From the IMG/VR virus record IMGVR_UViG_3300037475_000211, positions 1 through 64,000 of that record: a DNA stretch of 64,000 nt. One strand, written 5' to 3'. The notes under the pieces were generated by a model. That model was not told where the DNA came from. It searched no databases and saw nothing but the letters and a program-made list of their open reading frames with translations. This DNA is from a virus. Position numbers and translations under genes: made by a program. How positions within the stretch are numbered: the stretch's first letter is position 1; each line of letters starts with the position of its first letter. This document shows, one piece after another, positions 44,604 through 53,026 of this stretch.

Positions 44604-46243
44604 ATGATTTTTATAATTTATTAAATACTGTATGTGTAACTCCAACTGGGATTAAAGTAAAATCTATTGCATTTTATGATGAATTTGGTTATCCAGTTTA
44701 TGATCCACAAAGTTTATCTCCAGTTTCACAAAAAGCAAAATCTATCATTCATGGCATTCCATTCTTTGAAAGAAAAGAATTAAACAAGTATGTCTCACTA
44801 CGAGACCCAGCCAATTGTGCTTTTTCTTATTCTAAGACTTTAGAATTAATACAAGTAGCAGACGATATAGAAAGTCTTCCAAATAAGATTTGGACACAAA
44901 AGAAAACTATTTTCGCCCGTCCCTGTCCCATTTCTCCTCGTCATGGGTTCGTAGATAGTAGAGTTATTTCTTCAAGAAAACAATTAGAAGATCTTCTTAT
45001 TGAAGTTAAAGCGGCAGACTCTAAGGGAGAAATTATTTTAGCTCCATTTATAGAAGCCGAATATAGCGCAGTCTTATGTAGTAATGGATTTTTATCAGTT
45101 GGACCAGGTCATGATGGTGCAACTTCAGGAACCAATAGTATTGCTTTTCCTGTAGCACCAGTTATTATTTCTAATAAAGTTAGATTTGCTTCTGGATTAT
45201 CATCAAAGTCTACAATTTTTATTGAGGGAGTTATTAAGAAAGACCCTCCTAGAAATGCAAATATTGCAGCTTATCCTAAGACGTTTTACGTAACTCAGCT
45301 ACGGGGAGGACCAAACATTAATGTAATGAATGATTTTATTCCATCAGATTTGGTAGTAAAAAAGATTGTTGTTCCACATAACAATCTTTTAAAATGGGAG
45401 AGTGATGTTAAAGATTTTAAAGCTGGTACCGTTGTATATGGCAAAGGACATACATTAACTAGTCATGCCGCAATCCATTGTGTAATCAATAAAATTCCAT
45501 TTATTACTTCTTTTGAACCTAAAATTAATCAATCTTTAAAACCTTCCTCGCAAGACAAATTCATTTTTAATAAAGAAAGTTTCTTAAAAGGAGTTCATGT
45601 TGGATTATATGGCAATATTAATAAAAGAAAGATGCTGCATTTTGCAGCTATTGTACTGCACAACTGGACATATCTAAGATGTTCTGAACATTCTTCTTGG
45701 TTATTAGGTATTGCAGCTTGCTATACAACAAGAATACTTGCTGCTTTGTCTTATGGAGAGTATAGACATTGTAATAAAAAAACAGTTAAACTGAAAAATA
45801 TTGCCAGTCATAAGACTAGACAATCAGTTTATTCATCGGTTTTAGATCCATCTACCTTTAGTTTATATATTAAAAATGCTTATAAAATTAAGAAAGATTT
45901 TCTTAATAAAGATAAGTTTAGACGCGGTTTTGGTGGAAAAACATGGTCAGAAGCTATAAAACATTCTATTATAATGTGGAATGCAATTATTGATTTACAA
46001 AATAGTAAAGTTTCAAGCACTATTAAAATTAATAAATTAATTTCTTTAATTAATAAATCTGTTAATTTGGTTCATAATAATGGCTGGTTATTTAATAAAA
46101 TATCAGATCAAAATACTATGAAAAAAATTGCAGATATGCCAGGAATGTCTGCATTTGAGTTAGCAGACGTGTTTCATATTAATTTTTGTAGAGTTCAAAG
46201 TGTTAAGAAAATTAAATCTTATCTTAAGGTGCAGGTAAATTAA
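44600..46243 (+). CDS. PEP-utilizer-like / ATP-grasp-like protein, 547 aa
   Basis: Residues about 275-305 read FKAGTVVYGKGHTLTSHAAI and NKIPFIT, close to the swivelling phosphohistidine domain of PEP-utilising enzymes (G-x-T-S-H-A-A-I, with His as phosphate carrier). The 200 residues before it (TIFARPCPISPRHG, EIILAPFIEAEYSAV, LRGGPNINV) could be a diverged ATP-grasp module. The C-terminal 220 residues are helical and basic. It might be a phosphotransferase related to PEP synthase or rifampin phosphotransferase; this is a motif-level guess. Confidence 0.55.
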   Translation: MNDFYNLLNTVCVTPTGIKVKSIAFYDEFGYPVYDPQSLSPVSQKAKSIIHGIPFFERKELNKYVSLRDPANCAFSYSKTLELIQVADDIESLPNKIWTQKKTIFARPCPISPRHGFVDSRVISSRKQLEDLLIEVKAADSKGEIILAPFIEAEYSAVLCSNGFLSVGPGHDGATSGTNSIAFPVAPVIISNKVRFASGLSSKSTIFIEGVIKKDPPRNANIAAYPKTFYVTQLRGGPNINVMNDFIPSDLVVKKIVVPHNNLLKWESDVKDFKAGTVVYGKGHTLTSHAAIHCVINKIPFITSFEPKINQSLKPSSQDKFIFNKESFLKGVHVGLYGNINKRKMLHFAAIVLHNWTYLRCSEHSSWLLGIAACYTTRILAALSYGEYRHCNKKTVKLKNIASHKTRQSVYSSVLDPSTFSLYIKNAYKIKKDFLNKDKFRRGFGGKTWSEAIKHSIIMWNAIIDLQNSKVSSTIKINKLISLINKSVNLVHNNGWLFNKISDQNTMKKIADMPGMSAFELADVFHINFCRVQSVKKIKSYLKVQVN

Positions 46244-46244
46244 T

Positions 46245-46823
46245 ATGAAAGGTTTAAGATTTTTAAAACAATGTGAACATTATCCACAAAGTGTTTTCAT
46301 ACATGATGGTGTAGAATATTTTGCAAGTGATGCTGATAATGTTTTCTCTTTTAAAGGAGATTTGGTCGTCAATTTAACGCTTGAACCGGGAATTAGAACA
46401 CTTGGTACGGCATATAATATTCCGGAGCTATCTTCTCATCTAATTAATTTGCCATCAGAGTTAGTTTTAGCTTGGCCAGATATGTCTAGCCCACCAGTAA
46501 AAACTTCTTTTTGGGAAGCTTTTCATCTTTATTGTAAAAAGAAAAAATATAAAAAAGTTTTATTCCATTGTCATCATGGTCATGGAAGAACTGGCACCGC
46601 CTTATGTGCAATGCAAATTTCTTTGTTAAAGAAAAAGGCTGATTCTGCTATTAGAAGTATAAGAAGAACATACTGTAATCATGCAGTTGAGTCACCAAAT
46701 CAAATTCAATATCTAATCTTTTTAGATGAAGATTTAAATAATAGAAAATATCCAGAGGATGAGATTGAGTTTGAAAAATTAATTAATGATTTAAGCTCTT
46801 TAAGAGGAAATAAAAAAATATAA
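46245..46823 (+). CDS. dual-specificity protein phosphatase, 192 aa
   Basis: Catalytic loop HCHHGHGRTGT with Cys109 and Arg115, preceded by KKVLFHC and by a general-acid region around residues 77-82 (WPDMSS). Followed by helices with RSIRRTYCNHAVESPNQIQY as in PTP-like phosphatases. It could act on phosphotyrosine, phosphoserine or RNA ends. A kinase-like gene is at 58921. Confidence 0.85.
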   Translation: MKGLRFLKQCEHYPQSVFIHDGVEYFASDADNVFSFKGDLVVNLTLEPGIRTLGTAYNIPELSSHLINLPSELVLAWPDMSSPPVKTSFWEAFHLYCKKKKYKKVLFHCHHGHGRTGTALCAMQISLLKKKADSAIRSIRRTYCNHAVESPNQIQYLIFLDEDLNNRKYPEDEIEFEKLINDLSSLRGNKKI

Positions 46824-47932
46824 TGATTACATTAACTATTCCAGATCAAGATATAACCAGTGGCTCTATTCCAATTTCGTGGTGTTTAGATCATGAATCC
46901 ATTAAAGAGTTAATGGATAAAGGAAATACTAATCCTACAGTTTTAGTTGTAGTTGCTCCACATGAAGGTTATCATATCAAAAAAGAAAATCGTTATGTTT
47001 GTGCATTAAGTGACTTAATGACTTACATTTCTTTCCGACGTTCAGGGCTAAATAGGATTCATGTAATTCTTTTTAATGATAATGTTGCTTATGTTAAAGA
47101 TAATTATTTAGCCAAATCGCGCGGCGAGTATATAACTACTGTTCTTAAAGGGTCAGATCCATTAGTTTCTTGGTATGAAAATAATTATATTCAAACATCA
47201 ATAGATGTAGATGTTCCAAGTAATGTTTTTGCTAAAGAACCATCAGAATGGGAAAAGAATTGGGTTTTATGGTTAGTTAAAGATAAAGGATTAGATCAAT
47301 GTGATTTTCGTCGAAAGCGTCTGTTTGCTTATACTATTCAGCTATTTATCTTTTTAGTAAATTTTTTAATCAGACTTTTAATGACACTTTTATCAGCCTC
47401 GTTCTTATTAAGAGGGTTTTCTTTTAAATATGTTATACATCCTTTATCTACAGAATTCTCTGATTCTATAGAGCTTTTTTCAAAACCTTCTATTTTACTT
47501 GTAAAGTCTGATAGAGAAAGTGCAATTTCGAAAGATCCATTGAAATTTTCCAATTATATAAAAGATATTTGGTTTGCATTTAAAACACACTTTTCAATTG
47601 TATTTACACCTTTTATGACGTGTTTTATTATTTGGCTTATATATGCTCTAGGCACCGAAACACTTGTCTTTTTACTTATGATTTTTACTATTATTCCGGC
47701 TGTTATTTTTATTAGCCTATTAGGTTGTTGGTCTTATTGTAAAATTAAAAATAACCAACCAATTTTACTAGAGCCTCTTAAAGATAAAGAAGAAATTGAT
47801 TGGCTTATTTGTAATCCAGATAATACTAAATCATCCTTTGTAAAAGTCTCTTCTTTACCTTCTAAGAAACGTACTGTTAAGTTGCGTTATCAACAAGTAA
47901 AATCCAAAATTTGTCGACCATTTTCAGGTTAA
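46823..47932 (+). CDS. membrane protein with soluble N-terminal domain, 369 aa
   Basis: Residues 1-165 soluble (TVLVVVAPHEGYHIKKENRY, SDLMTYISFRRSG), then a basic junction (CDFRRKRLFAY), a pair of helices at about 173-197, a loop, and another pair at about 256-300. The N-terminal part faces the cytoplasm by the positive-inside rule. Conserved phage protein by impression; function unknown. Starts on the phosphatase stop. Confidence 0.7.
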   Translation: MITLTIPDQDITSGSIPISWCLDHESIKELMDKGNTNPTVLVVVAPHEGYHIKKENRYVCALSDLMTYISFRRSGLNRIHVILFNDNVAYVKDNYLAKSRGEYITTVLKGSDPLVSWYENNYIQTSIDVDVPSNVFAKEPSEWEKNWVLWLVKDKGLDQCDFRRKRLFAYTIQLFIFLVNFLIRLLMTLLSASFLLRGFSFKYVIHPLSTEFSDSIELFSKPSILLVKSDRESAISKDPLKFSNYIKDIWFAFKTHFSIVFTPFMTCFIIWLIYALGTETLVFLLMIFTIIPAVIFISLLGCWSYCKIKNNQPILLEPLKDKEEIDWLICNPDNTKSSFVKVSSLPSKKRTVKLRYQQVKSKICRPFSG

Positions 47933-47933
47933 T

Positions 47934-48311
47934 ATGTTTGCTTTAGGACACATTCATTTTAAAAACTATACTGTTTGGGTGATACCACCTGTCTTTACCA
48001 TTAAACCTTATCAGCAAGGTGCTGATGAATTATCTTATTATGAAGTCCTTCTTACTGAAAAGGGACAAGCTAAAGAAGATAGTACAACACCCAAACACTT
48101 ACAGTATAATTTTTATATAGATATTGCTACTTCATCTTTATTTAAACATCTTTTAGATTTAAATGAAAGAAATCAGCCGATTGAAGGTAAGACCGATATG
48201 GTTCAGTATCAGTCCTACTTAGATCGTAAGAGTAGCTCGCAGCCTCTTTATAAACTATCTAAGAAGAGTGTTGAGAGATTGCTTCAGAGTATCTCAGAGG
48301 CTGAGGCGTAA
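47934..48311 (+). CDS. hypothetical protein, 125 aa
   Basis: Beta-rich first half (GHIHFKNYTVWVIPPVFTIK), helical second half (KLSKKSVERLLQSISEAEA). Codon choice and charge normal for the window. Unknown. Confidence 0.7.
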   Translation: MFALGHIHFKNYTVWVIPPVFTIKPYQQGADELSYYEVLLTEKGQAKEDSTTPKHLQYNFYIDIATSSLFKHLLDLNERNQPIEGKTDMVQYQSYLDRKSSSQPLYKLSKKSVERLLQSISEAEA

Positions 48312-48334
48312 TATTATAAATTGATTGTAGAGGC

Positions 48335-48350
48335 TCCCATCAAGTAACGG
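48335..48350 (+). repeat. TCCCATC-N3-TAACGG motif, copy 8
   Basis: Perfect match with N3 = AAG, continuing TTGATAC. Lies in the 290-base non-coding region that ends with tRNA-Leu(AAG). Confidence 0.75.
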
Positions 48351-48376
48351 TTGATACTCTATAGTTATTAGGGACG

Positions 48377-48476
48377 TGATATAGCAATATCATGATATAA
48401 ACTTTGAAGTAGGTTATTGGAAAATTAAAGATAATTCCCCTCCTTTTTATTTTTGAATAGAAAAATAATCTACTTC
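48377..48476 (+). other. structured leader upstream of tRNA-Leu
   Basis: A hairpin TGATAT-AGCA-ATATCA (48377-48392) and a longer-range helix GAAGTAG (48406-48412) with CTACTTC (48470-48476) enclosing CCCCTCCTTTTTATTTTTG. No open frame. It could be a processing leader or part of an RNA. Confidence 0.4.
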
Positions 48477-48482
48477 ATTTAT

Positions 48483-48567
48483 GCTGTTATGATGGAACTG
48501 GCAGACATCCACGTCTAAGAAGCGTGTGCCGTAAGGTGTACAGGTTCAAGTCCTGTTAACAGCACCA
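48483..48567 (+). tRNA. tRNA-Leu(AAG)
   Basis: 85 bases with encoded CCA and A73. Acceptor GCTGTTA/TAACAGC, D-arm ATG/CAT, anticodon stem CACGT/GCGTG with loop CTAAGAA (anticodon AAG at 48517-48519), long variable arm, T-loop TTCAAGT. An unmodified A34 would read CUU; if deaminated to inosine it would also read CUC and CUA. A34 is rare in bacterial leucine tRNAs. Confidence 0.85.
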
Positions 48568-48601
48568 AACAACATATTTTTACATTGGTATATTATAATT
48601 C

Positions 48602-49606
48602 ATGCATGAAATTTTATTAGCTAAACCAAAATTAGATCCTTCATTTATAGATTCCAGTGTGGGTGAACCATATCTTATCAGAGATAATCTCTTTGAGATG
48701 TTTACTTGGGATGAAGATGTTGGCGGAGTAGATTTATCTTATCCTTATCCTCAAGGTTATGAACCATTAGTTAAGATGCTGGAAGATAAACATCAAGCTC
48801 CAGTAATAGTAACTAATGGCGCGAAACAAGCCTTAGGAGCCGCCTTTTATACTCTTCATAAGTTAGGCAAAACTAATATGAAGATGCGTAGTCCTTACTG
48901 GGCATTGATTCCACCATTAGCTGATATGCACGGAATAACTCCTGTCTTTGATGAATCAAATAAAGATATTAACAGTTATTTGTGTATAGCACCTAATAAT
49001 CCTGATGGGTGGCATCCACTTAATTTAAAGGCATTAGCACAAGAATATAAAGATAAAGGTATTCCATTTATACATGATGGGGCGTACTATAATAGGATTT
49101 ATATTCAAAATCAAGACTATAATGCACCTATTGGTGATGTTCAAATTTATACATTCTCTAAATCATTAGGATTATCTGGACTTAGATTAGGCTATGCGGT
49201 TTGTCACAATACAGAATTTTATAATCATATGTCGGCTTATATGGAAGCTATGACGGTGGGAGTTTCAACGGTATCTCAACGCTATTTGTATAATTTATTA
49301 CAGGTTATGAATTTAGATAAGCCTTTGACTGAAGCGTTTGAAGATAAATGCTTTGAGGAATTAAATCAAAATAAATATCTTTGTGATAATATAAATCCTG
49401 AAGTATTAGAAGTTCCCATGGAGGCAGTTCAAATGCCAGGTATGTTTGGTTGGTATAAAGTTGGACCTAAGGCTGACTTTAATAAAGCAAAAATACATTT
49501 TGTTGGTGGTAAACTATTTGGAGCTGAGGATATGGTTAGACTTAACTTAGCTTTCAAAAAAGAAACAATTAAAGAGATAGTTAACAGATTAAATAATTTA
49601 GTATGA
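48602..49606 (+). CDS. PLP-dependent aminotransferase, fold type I, 334 aa
   Basis: Class I/II hallmarks: TNGAKQALG, APNNPDGW, FIHDGAYYNRIY, and the lysine loop YTFSKSLGLSGLRLGY, with VRLNLAF near the end supplying the carboxylate-binding Arg. About 60 residues shorter than typical family members at the N-terminus. It may be a tryptophan- or alliinase-like branch. The reaction is not deducible. An aminotransferase in a phage is uncommon. Confidence 0.85.
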   Translation: MHEILLAKPKLDPSFIDSSVGEPYLIRDNLFEMFTWDEDVGGVDLSYPYPQGYEPLVKMLEDKHQAPVIVTNGAKQALGAAFYTLHKLGKTNMKMRSPYWALIPPLADMHGITPVFDESNKDINSYLCIAPNNPDGWHPLNLKALAQEYKDKGIPFIHDGAYYNRIYIQNQDYNAPIGDVQIYTFSKSLGLSGLRLGYAVCHNTEFYNHMSAYMEAMTVGVSTVSQRYLYNLLQVMNLDKPLTEAFEDKCFEELNQNKYLCDNINPEVLEVPMEAVQMPGMFGWYKVGPKADFNKAKIHFVGGKLFGAEDMVRLNLAFKKETIKEIVNRLNNLV

Positions 49607-49938
49607 CATATATTGCCACTATATTTTGCTTAACTTCAGAATATCATAAGCAAATTCCATCTGAACTTATAAATTTAGGATATGAAGTTTCATCATCTTT
49701 TGATGATGGCAAATGTTTTTTTGTTAAAAATATTGTTACTATAATTATATATAAGTTAAGAACTGAAGATGATAAAAAATGTATTGATGTAACCAGAGAT
49801 ATTAAAATTGCTATTAATAATATTAAAGGATATTGTTATGGAATAGTAGTTAATAAAGGTCAATCACATTCTGCATTTGGAAATATAGATGGTGCGACAG
49901 ATCCCACAAGGATTTTGCAATTAAAAGCATTATGGTAA
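49603..49938 (+). CDS. small protein with LKALW tail, 111 aa
   Basis: IFCLTSEYHKQIPSELINLGYEV, FDDGKCFFVKNIVTI, AFGNIDGATDPTRI, then LQLKALW. The sister of the next gene. The end is a variant of the tail motif with W as last residue. Overlaps the aminotransferase by ATGA. Confidence 0.7.
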   Translation: MTYIATIFCLTSEYHKQIPSELINLGYEVSSSFDDGKCFFVKNIVTIIIYKLRTEDDKKCIDVTRDIKIAINNIKGYCYGIVVNKGQSHSAFGNIDGATDPTRILQLKALW

Positions 49939-49946
49939 AATAGCAT

Positions 49947-50285
49947 ATGAGTTCATATATAGTTTTTATTACTTGTTTAACTGGGGAGTATCATAAACAA
50001 TTGCCTTCACTCTTGCTTGAAGCAGGCTATGAAATTAAAGCAGGATATGATAACGGAATGTGTTTTTTCACAAAAGGTATTGTGACAAATATATGTTATA
50101 TGTTAACATCGAATAATAATGATTCTGTATCTATTCGTAATGATGTTAAAATTTGTTTAGAAAAAATGAAAGCTTACTATTATGCTATAGTAGTATTTTC
50201 AGCCGGAGAAAGTGCTGTTTGTCTTGGAAATATAAACGGAGAAACTGATCCGTCTAGAGTTTTACAACTAAAATCTTTGTGGTAA
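49947..50285 (+). CDS. small protein with LKSLW tail, 112 aa
   Basis: ITCLTGEYHKQLPSLLLEAGYEI, YDNGMCFFTKGIVTNI, CLGNINGETDPSRV, then LQLKSLW. Clear tandem duplicate of the previous gene, with conserved tail. Confidence 0.7.
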   Translation: MSSYIVFITCLTGEYHKQLPSLLLEAGYEIKAGYDNGMCFFTKGIVTNICYMLTSNNNDSVSIRNDVKICLEKMKAYYYAIVVFSAGESAVCLGNINGETDPSRVLQLKSLW

Positions 50286-50286
50286 A

Positions 50287-50487
50287 ATGAAAAAGATTCC
50301 TTATGATTTAATTGCCATTGAGGCAGATAAATTAATTTCAAGAATGGTTTTATCTTCAGAGATAAAAAATTATTATGTAATGTATCTTTTATATATTAAT
50401 GCTTGTGGTTGGTCCGAAAGAGATTTTGATAAAGAAACTCTTTCAAGAATAGATTCTTCTTGGGAAGAAAATAGATTTTTAAATTAA
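50287..50487 (+). CDS. hypothetical protein, 66 aa
   Basis: Helical with ACGWSERDFDKETLSRIDSS and a terminal ENRFLN; resembles the product at 404 (CGW, late W, terminal LN). Unknown. Confidence 0.65.
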   Translation: MKKIPYDLIAIEADKLISRMVLSSEIKNYYVMYLLYINACGWSERDFDKETLSRIDSSWEENRFLN

Positions 50488-50497
50488 AGAGTTAATT

Positions 50498-50887
50498 ATG
50501 GAAATATTTTATATTTTAGCAGTACCAATGACATTTGCTATTGTAGTTATGAGTGTTGGCGCTTACTTTGCCTCCAGAAAAGAAAAAATTAAGCCATTAG
50601 TTAAGTTTACTAGTGAAGTAATTGCTGCTACTTTTTATTTTGATAATGGAGATTCTTTGAAAAAAGAGTTTCAAACTTTTATTTATAAAAAATCTAGAGT
50701 AGTTTATAATCGAATATTATATTATTATCAAACGAAAGATGCTGATAAAAATTTATTAGAATATTTAGAGAAAATTAATAAGGTTGGTTTTATTTTTGTC
50801 GATGATGATACATTGGTTCCAATATCAAAAATCTCTCAAATTGGTTTAGAGAGAAGTGAAACAGTAATCGAGGTTGAATCATTATGA
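50498..50887 (+). CDS. single-pass membrane protein, 129 aa
   Basis: N-terminal transmembrane helix (IFYILAVPMTFAIVVMSVGA), a basic stop-transfer (SRKEKIK), then a cytoplasmic alpha/beta domain (ATFYFDNGDSLKKEFQTF, GFIFVDDDTLVPIS). Unknown. Confidence 0.65.
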   Translation: MEIFYILAVPMTFAIVVMSVGAYFASRKEKIKPLVKFTSEVIAATFYFDNGDSLKKEFQTFIYKKSRVVYNRILYYYQTKDADKNLLEYLEKINKVGFIFVDDDTLVPISKISQIGLERSETVIEVESL

Positions 50888-50979
50888 GTGTTGAAAGCAT
50901 AAATGTATTTGGGGTTATATTTTTACTAATAGTTATTATTATCTGTCTTAAAATTAAGTCAGGAAAGTGGAATCAATAA
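50884..50979 (+). CDS. membrane micropeptide, 31 aa
   Basis: One transmembrane helix (INVFGVIFLLIVIIICL) and a short basic end (KIKSGKWNQ). Overlaps both neighbours by ATGA/TAATG-type junctions, which supports its reality. Confidence 0.5.
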   Translation: MSVESINVFGVIFLLIVIIICLKIKSGKWNQ

Positions 50980-51107
50980 TGTTTGATTTATATTTCTGGA
51001 CCTTAGTTCTAATGATTGGTTTATTAAATTTTAATTATAATGCTGAGTTGGAAAAGAATTTAAGATATGAAAGAGCGCGTAAAAACAAAACCCAATATCG
51101 CCGCTAA
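50979..51107 (+). CDS. membrane micropeptide, 42 aa
   Basis: Hydrophobic start (LYFWTLVLMIGLLNF) and a basic tail (YERARKNKTQYRR). Overlaps the start of the methyltransferase gene by 41 bases in another frame. Confidence 0.45.
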   Translation: MFDLYFWTLVLMIGLLNFNYNAELEKNLRYERARKNKTQYRR

Positions 51108-51675
51108 CTCTCCTGCTCATCAAAAGGCTTTGCAAGATGGAGTGGCTCATTATTCTTCTTGGCAGTTTAATGTAATAGATAAGTTTAAAGAACTTCCTCC
51201 AGAAGAAATTAGATTAGAGCTACAAAGGACAGCTTTTCCATATGCTGTGCTTTTTGAGCACCTTATTGGAGACTTTAATTTTGGTACAGGAATTCGGAAT
51301 GCCAATGCTTTTAATGCAAGAGAAGTTTATTATTTAGGTGATAAGCGTTGGGATAAAAGAGCAGCATTGGGTGTTTATAATTACACTGATGTAAAGTTTA
51401 TTTCTTCTTTAGAAGAGCTGTCTCTATTACAAAACCAATATACTTTTATTGGAATAGATAATGTTCCTGGTAGTGAACCATTAGAAAACCATACTTGGGA
51501 AGCTAATACTATGCTTGTTTTTGGTGAAGAAGGAGTCGGTTTAACTCCAGCTATGCAAGCATTTTGTAAACAGATAGTTCATATAAAGCAATATGGATCA
51601 GTTAGGTCTTTGAATGTTGGTACTGCAAGCGGAATTGTTATGCACGATTTTGTAAGTAAATATAAGGAAATATAA
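51067..51675 (+). CDS. SpoU (TrmH-like) RNA 2'-O-methyltransferase, 202 aa
   Basis: SPOUT motifs: motif 1 NFGTGIRNANAF (with N and R), motif 2 LVFGEEGVGL, motif 3 SVRSLNVGTASGIVMHDF. The short N-terminal extension is helical (ELPPEEIRLELQRTAFPYAV). These enzymes methylate ribose in tRNA or rRNA, using AdoMet bound in a knot. A target among the phage tRNAs is possible. Confidence 0.9.
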   Translation: MKERVKTKPNIAANSPAHQKALQDGVAHYSSWQFNVIDKFKELPPEEIRLELQRTAFPYAVLFEHLIGDFNFGTGIRNANAFNAREVYYLGDKRWDKRAALGVYNYTDVKFISSLEELSLLQNQYTFIGIDNVPGSEPLENHTWEANTMLVFGEEGVGLTPAMQAFCKQIVHIKQYGSVRSLNVGTASGIVMHDFVSKYKEI

Positions 51676-51676
51676 T

Positions 51677-51913
51677 ATGTTTTTTGGAATAGTTTATATT
51701 ATAGTTCTATTGATTTTATTGTTATTAATTGGCGGGCTTTTTGGTCAACACGAACAAGATTTTTATATTTGTATGGCTATTTTATGGCCAATTGTAATAA
51801 TAGCAGTATTTGTGCTAAGTATTGTGCATGTATTATTTGTTATTCCAGGTAGATTTATACTTAGATGTGGCAGTTATCTCGGGAAGAGATTTTTTAAAAT
51901 TGATGCCACTTGA
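51677..51913 (+). CDS. small membrane protein, 78 aa
   Basis: Two hydrophobic helices at residues 3-22 and 32-57, with a basic end (RCGSYLGKRFFKID). The gene ends at the -35 of a strong promoter. Confidence 0.65.
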   Translation: MFFGIVYIIVLLILLLLIGGLFGQHEQDFYICMAILWPIVIIAVFVLSIVHVLFVIPGRFILRCGSYLGKRFFKIDAT

Positions 51914-51937
51914 CATCCAATTTTAAAAAATTATAAT
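51910..51937 (+). promoter_or_regulatory. consensus sigma70 promoter
   Basis: TTGACA (51910-51915) and TATAAT (51932-51937) are both perfect with a 16-base spacer. A start about 7 bases downstream gives a short leader with AGGAG (51951-51955) before the ATG at 51960. It is the only consensus host promoter I found, and it points along the + strand. Confidence 0.85.
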
Positions 51938-51959
51938 ATTTGTGTCACAAAGGAGCCTT

Positions 51960-52316
51960 ATGACTTTAAAGATAAAGTTTAATGAAAAATTTAATCATAA
52001 TGGAACTGGTGTAGCTTCTAGTGTATCTTGGGATACATTAAAGCCTCATCTTGAAAAAGCTTTTGATCTTTCTGAGTCAGAAGAATTGTTGGGACTTTCA
52101 GTAACTGAAAGTGGAGTTACAGCTTTTTTTGGTCGTAAATTAACTAGAGAATTTATTGCTGAAAATTTCAACAAAATAATTGATCACAGCAATAGTAATG
52201 CATTAAATATTCATTGTGATTTTTGTTATCATAGATATGTGGGCACATTAAATGGATTCGAATGTTGTTTAAACCATCTAGAGGGCTTAAAAAGATTTAT
52301 AAGTATTAATACTTAA
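51960..52316 (+). CDS. hypothetical protein with C-terminal zinc site, 118 aa
   Basis: Directly behind the consensus promoter, so likely an early or strongly expressed gene. Body with VSWDTLKPHLEKAF and SESEELLGLSVTESG, then IHCDFCYHRYVG and FECCLNHLEG, a possible zinc site. A longer frame from 51942 would start before the ribosome site. Unknown function; a host-takeover role is possible by position. Confidence 0.7.
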   Translation: MTLKIKFNEKFNHNGTGVASSVSWDTLKPHLEKAFDLSESEELLGLSVTESGVTAFFGRKLTREFIAENFNKIIDHSNSNALNIHCDFCYHRYVGTLNGFECCLNHLEGLKRFISINT

Positions 52317-52319
52317 AGG

Positions 52320-52590
52320 ATTGCATGCAGAGTGACTTTCTGCTAGTGAGGTCTAAGCTCATGAATACGGGAATAGTCTCCCGAAGAAGTTTCCTGCTTG
52401 GAAGTTCCACAAGAACTAAAGTTCGTTGCTAAGGACAGCGATATAATTAACATAATAGTTTTTATGAAATTCAAGACGATCTCTTGATATAAGTAAATTT
52501 TAAAAGTTATATAGAAGTGATTATAGTTAGATAACACAGATAGCAAGTTTTCGGATTTGTTGTTGCTGAAACTAATTGAACCACATCCGT
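52320..52590 (+). ncRNA. candidate structured RNA
   Basis: 296 bases without a gene, transcribable from the promoter at 51910. Complementary segments: GCAGA/TCTGC (52327/52339), CGGGA/TCCCG (52368/52379), GAACT/AGTTC (about 52411/52420), TCAAGA/TCTTGA (52471/52482), and a longer-range CGGAT/ATCCG (52552/52585). Less ordered than the 7.35 kb candidate, with no clear terminator. Strand assumed. Confidence 0.45.
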
Positions 52591-52612
52591 AATTTTAATT
52601 TATAAGGAAAAT

Positions 52613-53026
52613 ATGAATCAAGCAGCAGTTATGTTAGTCTTAAATGAAGAAGGTAAAATTTTGTCGGTTGCACGCCGTAATAACCCAACTAAATTTGGAC
52701 TACCAGGCGGTAAAAAGAATGAATGGGAAACTGATTATTTGGCAGCAGTAAGAGAAACAATGGAAGAGACTTCAATTAAAGTTACTGGCTGCACTGAAAT
52801 TTATGTTAGAGTTGAGCCCAAAGATTCTCCTGATGGAGAAGATTTTAATACTCATTGCTTTTATGCTCTTACTTGGAAAGGCACACCGACTTCTTCTGAA
52901 GAAGGTGAAGTAAAGTGGCTAACATCTGCCGAGTTAACTTCTTCTGAGCATGGAGCGTTTCCAGATTATAATGCAAAGACCCTAGAAGTTTTTAAATCAA
53001 AATATCCGAATGTTAAAATTTTATGA
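52613..53026 (+). CDS. Nudix hydrolase, 137 aa
   Basis: Nudix box LPGGKKNEWETDYLAAVRET followed by MEETSI: the spacing G-x5-E-x7-R-E-x2-E-E holds, although the usual Gly after EE-T is Ser. An N-terminal strand AAVMLVLNEEGKILSVARRN is normal. It cleaves a nucleoside diphosphate linked to X. Starts after AAGGAAA. Confidence 0.85.
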   Translation: MNQAAVMLVLNEEGKILSVARRNNPTKFGLPGGKKNEWETDYLAAVRETMEETSIKVTGCTEIYVRVEPKDSPDGEDFNTHCFYALTWKGTPTSSEEGEVKWLTSAELTSSEHGAFPDYNAKTLEVFKSKYPNVKIL

